In this document: one piece after another, positions 59,162 to 64,000 of the stretch
Layout: each line of letters opens with the position of its first letter
How positions within the stretch are numbered: position 1 is the first letter of the stretch
Assembly: GCA_045616445.1 (NCBI GenBank)
Contig: JAZLGR010000003.1
Coordinates: 198,286 to 262,285, forward strand
Direction of reading: 5' to 3'
Length of the DNA stretch: 64,000 nucleotides
DNA from: Fimousia sp045616445
GTDB lineage: Bacteria; Bacillota; Clostridia; Lachnospirales; Lachnospiraceae
Position numbers and translations under genes: made by a program
The notes under the pieces: model-generated
Told to the model about the DNA's origin: nothing
What the model saw: only the letters and a program-made list of their open reading frames with translations
Database searches by the model: none

Positions 59162-59671
59162 ATGGGTGATATGGAATTATTAAAACAATTGTCTTCCATT
59201 AAAAAAAACAAAACAGACGTGGCAGTTTTGACACAGACTAAACGGGATTTGATCCCTGTTCACTGGCTCCTTGTACTAAAGACAGGGATTGCAGGACTGC
59301 ATTTTCATCTGAAGAAAGAATCAGAGCATGGAGCAAAAGTATTACGTGAGCTTGTCCCGGGAACGGAACTGATTATGGAACGCGACTATAGCAATGAATA
59401 TGATCAGTGGGCGATTGCAATCTATACTCCTGCTCCGGATAAAGAAATGATTGGTTATATGTCACGTTATAAGAATGAGACAATTGCACGATTAATGGAT
59501 TATGGGAAGACGTTCCATGCCATTGTCGATAAGCCCGTGGAGTTTGCAAGAGATGTACGGGATATGAAAGGGGTAAAAGCACCAACAGAGGATTTTATGC
59601 TGCCTTATTCCGTATATATGGAAGATATCGGATATGGTTCGCAAGAAGATGCAGGAGGAGAAGTAGAATGA
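59162..59671 (+). CDS. HIRAN domain protein
   Basis: A 169-residue protein whose central ~90 residues match the HIRAN pattern: GIAGLHFHLKKE, LVPGTELIMERDYSNEYDQWAIAIY, then IGYMSRYKNETIARLMDYGKTFHAIV. HIRAN modules bind 3' single-stranded DNA ends in HLTF-type proteins and occur as stand-alone proteins in bacterial conflict operons. The 3' end overlaps the AAA+ gene by 4 bp (ATGA), so the two are co-translated. AGAGGT precedes the ATG. Confidence 0.8.
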   Translation: MGDMELLKQLSSIKKNKTDVAVLTQTKRDLIPVHWLLVLKTGIAGLHFHLKKESEHGAKVLRELVPGTELIMERDYSNEYDQWAIAIYTPAPDKEMIGYMSRYKNETIARLMDYGKTFHAIVDKPVEFARDVRDMKGVKAPTEDFMLPYSVYMEDIGYGSQEDAGGEVE

Positions 59672-61437
59672 TTAAAGAATACGCAAAAAAGTTAAAAGTA
59701 ACAGTGGATCATGTTTTATCATTTTGTGATACATTGGATGATATCGGTTATGGAACGTCCACATATATTCCAGATAGTTCAACAAGAGATATCAGTCTTT
59801 TGGCATTAAAATTATTCTGCTTATATCTGGCATTTGCAGACCAACGATTAGAAGACGTGGAGATTGATGTGATTGGTGAAATCACAGGAAAAAAAGAATC
59901 TGTAAAGAAACTAAAAGAATTAGCAGAAAAAGCAGGGGTTATGGAAGAAGATTTCTGTGAGCAGGTTCCTTTGATTCTCAACTGTGCCATTGACTTTGAT
60001 AATGGATTTCAAAACAAAGTGAAGAAAGGTGCAGCCGAGGAAATCGGTAACATGACAGCCGCTATTTACGATTTGTATGCCATGATTGGTGCATTTATCA
60101 TCGTTTGTGATGAAGAACTTACCCACAGCGAATATCAACGTTTCCTCAAATTCATGCAAACCATGTACGATAAGATTAAATCTGACTTAGATAAGGATCT
60201 TAAGGAAATTCTTCCACCGGTAACCATCGTTAGCAAAACATTAAACATGCTGAATGTAACCAATGAACAGTTAGCAGCCGTAAAACGTCAGAAGACAACC
60301 GGGGAGAAAAAATCCGTTTCCAATAATCATGAAGAAGATGATACAACATTAGAAGAACTCATGGACCAGTTAAATGATCTTGTTGGACTTCATGAAGTAA
60401 AATACGAGGTCACTTCTCTGATCAATTTATGTCGCGTAAAGCAGATTCGAGAACAACATGGTCTGGCGTTTCCACCATTATCTTTGCATCTTGTATTTTC
60501 AGGAAACCCAGGGACCGGAAAGACAACAGTAGCTCGTCTCTTATCAAGAATTTATCAGAAAATCGGTGTCCTTTCCCAAGGCCATCTGGTAGAAGTAGAT
60601 CGTTCCGGATTAGTTGGTGGATATGTAGGACAAACAGCTCTTAAAGTGCAGGATGTCATAAAAGAAGCCATCGGAGGAATCCTGTTCATTGATGAAGCAT
60701 ATTCACTTACCAATACAACCTCCACCAACGACTATGGAATTGAAGCGGTAGATACCCTTGTAAAAGCAATGGAAGATCACCGAGATGACTTAATTGTAAT
60801 TGTTGCAGGATATCCAGAGCAGATGGAAAACTTCATCAAATCAAACCCAGGTTTCAAATCCCGATTCAACAAATTCATCAGCTTTGAGGATTACAATCCA
60901 ACTGAGCTGGTTGAAGTATTCAAATTATTCTGTAAACAGGCTGGTTACAGAGCGTCTCTGGATGCTTTGAAATGCGTGAAAGAATATTTTGAAAATAGAT
61001 GTGAAGAAAAACCGGATGATTTTGCAAATGCACGTGAAGTAAGAAATCTCTTTGAGCATGCAATGATGCGTCAGGCAAACCGCATCATTATGGTATCAGA
61101 TGTCAAACCAGAAATGCTAACGCTTTTAAAAGCTGAAGATATCACTGGAAAGACAAATAACATAGGTAAGAGTGAACAGATGGCACAGCTTGCTCTTCGA
61201 GGCATGTCTATGGATACCCGTATGGGACTGCCCGGAGAAATTATGTCCTGTCCATTAGATGAACTGGAATTAACAGCAAGAGCATGTTCCGTTCTCGCAT
61301 CCAATGAGATCAACACACTCGGTCAGATGATTGATTATCTGGAAACAGGAAAACGTTTAGAAGAGCTGGCTGGTATGAATACAGCTGTGGCAGAAGACGT
61401 GTACGCAAAAATCAAAGAATACGGATATGAGGAGTAA
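59668..61437 (+). CDS. AAA+ ATPase (CbbX/SpoVK-like) with TerB-like N-terminus and RpoA-CTD-like tail
   Basis: A 589-residue protein. Residues ~30-180 form a helical domain with two acidic repeats (YLAFADQRLEDVEIDVIGEI and IIVCDEELTHSEYQRF), TerB-like. Residues ~230-500 are an AAA+ module of the CbbX/SpoVK class: LHEVKYEVTSLINLCRV, Walker A GNPGTGKTTVARL (Lys285), VGGYVGQTALKVQ pore region, Walker B GILFIDEAYSL (Asp342-Glu343), and RFNKFISF. The last ~60 residues (LDELELTARACSVL, EINTLGQMIDYLE, IKEYGYEE) closely follow the RNA polymerase alpha C-terminal helix-hairpin-helix pattern. It may remodel or activate the caspase protein. Confidence 0.82.
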   Translation: MIKEYAKKLKVTVDHVLSFCDTLDDIGYGTSTYIPDSSTRDISLLALKLFCLYLAFADQRLEDVEIDVIGEITGKKESVKKLKELAEKAGVMEEDFCEQVPLILNCAIDFDNGFQNKVKKGAAEEIGNMTAAIYDLYAMIGAFIIVCDEELTHSEYQRFLKFMQTMYDKIKSDLDKDLKEILPPVTIVSKTLNMLNVTNEQLAAVKRQKTTGEKKSVSNNHEEDDTTLEELMDQLNDLVGLHEVKYEVTSLINLCRVKQIREQHGLAFPPLSLHLVFSGNPGTGKTTVARLLSRIYQKIGVLSQGHLVEVDRSGLVGGYVGQTALKVQDVIKEAIGGILFIDEAYSLTNTTSTNDYGIEAVDTLVKAMEDHRDDLIVIVAGYPEQMENFIKSNPGFKSRFNKFISFEDYNPTELVEVFKLFCKQAGYRASLDALKCVKEYFENRCEEKPDDFANAREVRNLFEHAMMRQANRIIMVSDVKPEMLTLLKAEDITGKTNNIGKSEQMAQLALRGMSMDTRMGLPGEIMSCPLDELELTARACSVLASNEINTLGQMIDYLETGKRLEELAGMNTAVAEDVYAKIKEYGYEE

Positions 61438-61522
61438 AAAATGCATCCGATTCTCCTAAGTCGTTACTCGTTGAATATTTTGCATAAAAATGGTATTATA
61501 AGGTGGAAAACAAAGTGATAGA

Positions 61523-61553
61523 AAAGTCGTCAAATATTGATGACTTTTTTCTA
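61523..61553 (+). terminator. Terminator after the accessory cluster
   Basis: AAGTCGTCA and TGATGACTT pair (one mismatch) around AATAT, followed by TTTTCT. Confidence 0.75.
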
Positions 61554-61571
61554 TATTAACGAGAAAAAACA

Positions 61572-61769
61572 ATGAAACGAAAAATCATTTTTTTAGACAT
61601 AGATGGCACTTTGACCGAACCGGGGGAGAATGTTCCTCCAAAATCAGCTCAAAAAGCAATTCGCTTGGCAAGGGAGAATGGGCATCTGCTCTATCTCTGC
61701 ACTGGTCGAAGTAAAGGTATGCTAAAATATAACTATAATCACAATCATCAAAAGAGGTTCAACTTATGA
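61572..61769 (+). pseudogene. Truncated HAD-superfamily phosphatase (Cof type)
   Basis: 65 codons encode only the N-terminus of a HAD-IIB phosphatase: KRKIIFLDIDGTLTEPGENV with the nucleophile motif DxDGT, then LARENGHLLYLCTGRSKGML, i.e. motif II. The family needs about 250 residues. After TGRSKGML the sequence switches to an unrelated, Asn/His-rich tail and stops inside the next gene's start. The remaining domains are absent, consistent with a deletion that joined this fragment to the S51 peptidase gene. Confidence 0.8.
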
Positions 61770-62509
61770 AATTAATGCTTACAAGTTCTCTTGGTGCAAC
61801 GAAGAGAGTCAACGGGAAGAAACTTTCATCTAAATTCATAGAAAGAAATGGTTTGCTGGAACATTTACAAGCAATCTGGCCGGATAACGCGAATGTTTTG
61901 CTTCTTGGTTTTGACCCGGATAGCTATGAGAATAATGACAAAAGAATCAGGAGTTTTAAAGAATCTTTCAATTTAAGCAACCTATCCGTCAATAACATTA
62001 CATTTTGCGATAACAGAAACAAAAATGTAGTGGTTAATCTGTCAGTATTTCAAGTGATTGTGTTGATTGGCGGTCATGTACCGACACAAAACCGCTTTTA
62101 TCAACAGATTGAGTTAAGAGAAAAGCTAGTTGATTATGATGGTCTTGTTGTTGCGTGGAGTGCGGGTTCTATGAACTGTGCTGATTTTGTTTATGCAGCT
62201 CCTGAGTATGATGATGAGGTCATTGATCCGACCTACGAGCGGTGGCTACCAGGCCTTGGACTTACCAATATCAATATTCTCCCGCATTTTCAAAATCTGA
62301 AACACACCGTTTTAGCCGGGAAAAGACTGATCGAGGACATAACATTTGCCGACAGCATGGGACGCCAGTTTATCGCTCTATGTGACGGCAGTTTCATCAT
62401 GATCGATGAGTCAAATGTTACGCTTCACGGCGAAGCATACATGATCAAAGACGGAATGTTGCGACAAATTTGCAAGGATAATGAAACGCTTTCAATTGAG
62501 TATGTATAA
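61766..62509 (+). CDS. Peptidase S51 / type 1 glutamine amidotransferase-like protein
   Basis: A 247-residue protein of the dipeptidase E-like S51 family. The nucleophile Ser132 is in VVAWSAGSMN, preceded by VLIGGHVPTQNRFY, which supplies the oxyanion hole. The His expected downstream may be that of LPHFQN. Related proteins cleave Asp-X dipeptides or cyanophycin-derived peptides; the substrate here is unknown. Its ATG overlaps the stop of the HAD fragment (ATGA) and AGAGGTT lies upstream. A small inverted repeat (CAGACGTAA/TTACGTCTG) ends the gene. Confidence 0.8.
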   Translation: MKLMLTSSLGATKRVNGKKLSSKFIERNGLLEHLQAIWPDNANVLLLGFDPDSYENNDKRIRSFKESFNLSNLSVNNITFCDNRNKNVVVNLSVFQVIVLIGGHVPTQNRFYQQIELREKLVDYDGLVVAWSAGSMNCADFVYAAPEYDDEVIDPTYERWLPGLGLTNINILPHFQNLKHTVLAGKRLIEDITFADSMGRQFIALCDGSFIMIDESNVTLHGEAYMIKDGMLRQICKDNETLSIEYV

Positions 62510-62512
62510 TGT

Positions 62513-62545
62513 CAAAAGACAGACGTAATGTTACGTCTGTTTTTT
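62513..62545 (+). terminator. Terminator after the S51 peptidase gene
   Basis: AGACAGACGTAA and TTACGTCTGTTTTTTCT: a 9 bp stem with a short loop and U-tract. Confidence 0.75.
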
Positions 62546-62566
62546 CTTATATCAAAGGAGGAAAAA

Positions 62567-63274
62567 ATGAAAGTTTTAGTAATTCCAGACGTCCATTTAA
62601 AACCATGGATGTTTCAAAAAGCAGAAGAATTGATGCGGCAGCAGGTCGCAGACCGTGCGGTGTGTCTGGGTGATCTGACGGATGACTGGGGACATGAATT
62701 CGATGTCTGGCTGTATGAAGAGACATTTGACGCAGCCATTGACTTTGTCAAATGTTTCCCTGACACGTTGTTTTGTTATGGCAACCATGATTTATCTTAC
62801 AAATGGTATTTGCCACAATCAGGCTATACCTCCATGGCATCTTATACTGTTCAGAAAAAACTCCTGGATTTGAGAGATGCATTTCCAAATGAGAACCAGC
62901 TGGCTTATATCCATAGAATTGACAACGTGCTGTTCTCTCACGCTGGAGTCATGGATGCATTTGTCAAATATTATGTGGATGAGCAGCAGCAGGAAAATGT
63001 TGATCAGGCGATCAATCAGATTAATTCCCTGGGCTGGCAGGAAATGTGGGGCGATCAGTCCCCAATCTGGCTTCGACCACAGCTGGACAACGTGACTTTA
63101 TATAAACAAGATCAGTTGATACAGGTAGTCGGTCATACACCAATGAAAGAAATTGACCAAACAGGCAATCTGATTTCCTGTGATGTGTTTTCCACTTATC
63201 GAGACGGCACACCGATTGGAAGTCAGAAATTTTTGGTCATTGATACAGAAACCTACACCTTCAAAGGATTGTAA
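62567..63274 (+). CDS. Metallophosphoesterase
   Basis: A 235-residue calcineurin-like phosphoesterase with the ordered metal motifs VIPDVHLKPW (DxH), CLGDLTDDWG (GDxxD), CYGNHDLSYKW (GNHD), VLFSHAGV and VVGHTPM (GHxx). This is a complete active-site set, expected to bind two metal ions. The substrate is unknown; the size is compatible with a small-molecule or protein phosphatase of the Ser/Thr (PPP-like) group. ATG 62567 has AAGGAGG 8 nt upstream, so the longer frame from 62528 is rejected. Confidence 0.88.
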   Translation: MKVLVIPDVHLKPWMFQKAEELMRQQVADRAVCLGDLTDDWGHEFDVWLYEETFDAAIDFVKCFPDTLFCYGNHDLSYKWYLPQSGYTSMASYTVQKKLLDLRDAFPNENQLAYIHRIDNVLFSHAGVMDAFVKYYVDEQQQENVDQAINQINSLGWQEMWGDQSPIWLRPQLDNVTLYKQDQLIQVVGHTPMKEIDQTGNLISCDVFSTYRDGTPIGSQKFLVIDTETYTFKGL

Positions 63275-63360
63275 CAATCGTTCTTTTTCTGATATTATAT
63301 ATATTATAATAATGTTTAGCGGACTGATATTTTATGAGAAAGGAAGCGAAAAGATAATAT

Positions 63361-63659
63361 GAATCGAAGAATCAGACTTGGTGATCTCTTGTTACCTACC
63401 ATTATTTTCGTTATGATCCGATCAAATGGAGAGTTTTGGAAAATAATGATGGCAAAACAGTTCAATTCGTTCCTGGCTTTCTGATGAATTCCTGAACACT
63501 GCTTTTACCACAAAGGAGGCAAATGTTCTTGCGAAAACGGCAGTGTACTGCTCGATTTCCATTAAGTCAACCAAGATTACCATGAAAAAAGGCAAGACCT
63601 ATCAGCTGGATGCGAAAGCAAATGGAGTCAAAAAGAAAATTACTGTGAAGAATAATTAA
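63361..63659 (+). pseudogene. Decayed DUF6273-type surface protein fragment
   Basis: Two short stretches in different frames recall DUF6273 proteins: YHYFRYDPIKWRVLENNDGK (frame through about 63390-63455) and DEFLNTAFTTKEANVLAKTA (about 63484-63545). The second continues in one frame into ISIKSTKITMKKGKTYQLDA, a bacterial Ig-like start, and ends at TAA near 63659. The middle of the domain is deleted and frames are broken, so only a relic of a larger cell-surface protein remains. Confidence 0.6.
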
Positions 63660-63724
63660 ATGATTAGTGTCGTTTTAAGAACGTGTTTGAAAAAAGAGTT
63701 TCGCTTGCGAAACTAATACTAATA

Positions 63725-63763
63725 TGAATAGGCACCCTGTTATAAACAGGGTGTTTTTTGTCC
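63725..63763 (+). terminator. Terminator-like hairpin near the right end
   Basis: GCACCCTGTT and AACAGGGTGT form a stem around ATA, followed by TTTTTTG. A second small hairpin, GTTTCGCTTGCGAAAC, is at about 63696-63711. Confidence 0.75.
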
Positions 63764-64000
63764 CCATGATGGCCACTCGCTGCGGTCACCTGATTGATTT
63801 CCCAATATTGGTAGCTTTGAAATTGCTCTTTTTTTAATTTCTCCAATTGATATTGGATTATATTTTCGAATAATGCTATAACTGTAAATGCTACTATGGA
63901 AATGTACGAAAATTCCGAAATGAAAATGTAGGAATTCATACATTTTTATAGTAGCTTTTTTCGTTTATACTAATGTCATATTTTATGGAGGTATTAATTA
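63764..64000 (+). other. Leader of a gene beyond the window
   Basis: There is no gene of its own. ATGTAGGAATTCATACAT (about 63925) is a partial inverted repeat followed by a T-run, and GGAGG at 63986-63990 near the end suggests that a coding sequence begins just outside the window. Confidence 0.4.

Overview
The window is a low-to-moderate G+C Firmicute chromosome segment, most likely Lachnospiraceae (Clostridia). Pointers are the six-gene Rnf cluster in the clostridial order C-D-G-E-A-B, CodY downstream of TopA, a HisZ plus short-HisG ATP phosphoribosyltransferase, CarD, strong GGAGG ribosome binding sites, and several protein families that I recognise from gut Lachnospiraceae. I cannot name a species from the sequence.

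Layout. 1-6.8 kb: 3' end of recN, a patatin-like phospholipase, lon, and two lipoproteins, one of them PstS-like; then tRNA-Leu(CAG) on the minus strand. 7.1-12.4 kb: a 3D-domain cell-wall protein, a Gfo/Idh/MocA oxidoreductase, and a copper operon (csoR, copA) with paired CsoR-type operators. 12.5-14.3 kb: an accessory patch holding an Xre/nucleotidyltransferase toxin-antitoxin-like pair with its own palindromic operator, followed by a broken group II intron. 14.3-24 kb: a TRIC-type channel, ilvE, small conserved proteins, carD, sstT, a phosphoribosyltransferase-like gene, glgA and rqcH. 24-31.2 kb: hisZ-G-D-B-I, a 40-residue membrane protein missed by length cut-offs, and alaS. 31.2-32.1 kb: a gene-free island with a large inverted repeat and a periodic hairpin array. 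32.1-45.8 kb: rpsU (58 aa), a flavodoxin, phoH-ybeY, a flippase, two FAD oxidoreductases, proB, a DUF896 protein, and rnfCDGEAB. 45.8-46.4 kb: a second island that is an inverted relative of the first, followed by a PD-(D/E)XK-like protein. 47.4-55.9 kb: nrdR, comM (interrupted by one in-frame stop), dprA, topA, codY, rpsB, tsf. 56-61.5 kb: an accessory cluster of a small membrane protein, a lipoprotein, an HTH-like protein, a caspase-like protease, a HIRAN protein, and an AAA+ ATPase with an RpoA-CTD-like tail. 61.5-64 kb: remnants and small enzymes (HAD fragment, S51 peptidase, metallophosphoesterase, decayed DUF6273 gene).

The two most promising undescribed items are (1) the caspase-HIRAN-AAA+ cluster at 56.1-61.5 kb, which looks like a regulated proteolytic conflict or stress module, and (2) the two oppositely oriented composite non-coding elements at 31.6-32.1 and 45.8-46.3 kb. 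Each of these carries an array of inverted GGGATGG-type half-sites with a 62-66 bp period plus a roughly 31 bp GC-rich tandem repeat. The rest is mostly housekeeping metabolism: BCAA transamination under possible CodY control, histidine synthesis, glycogen synthesis, Rnf ion pumping and translation.
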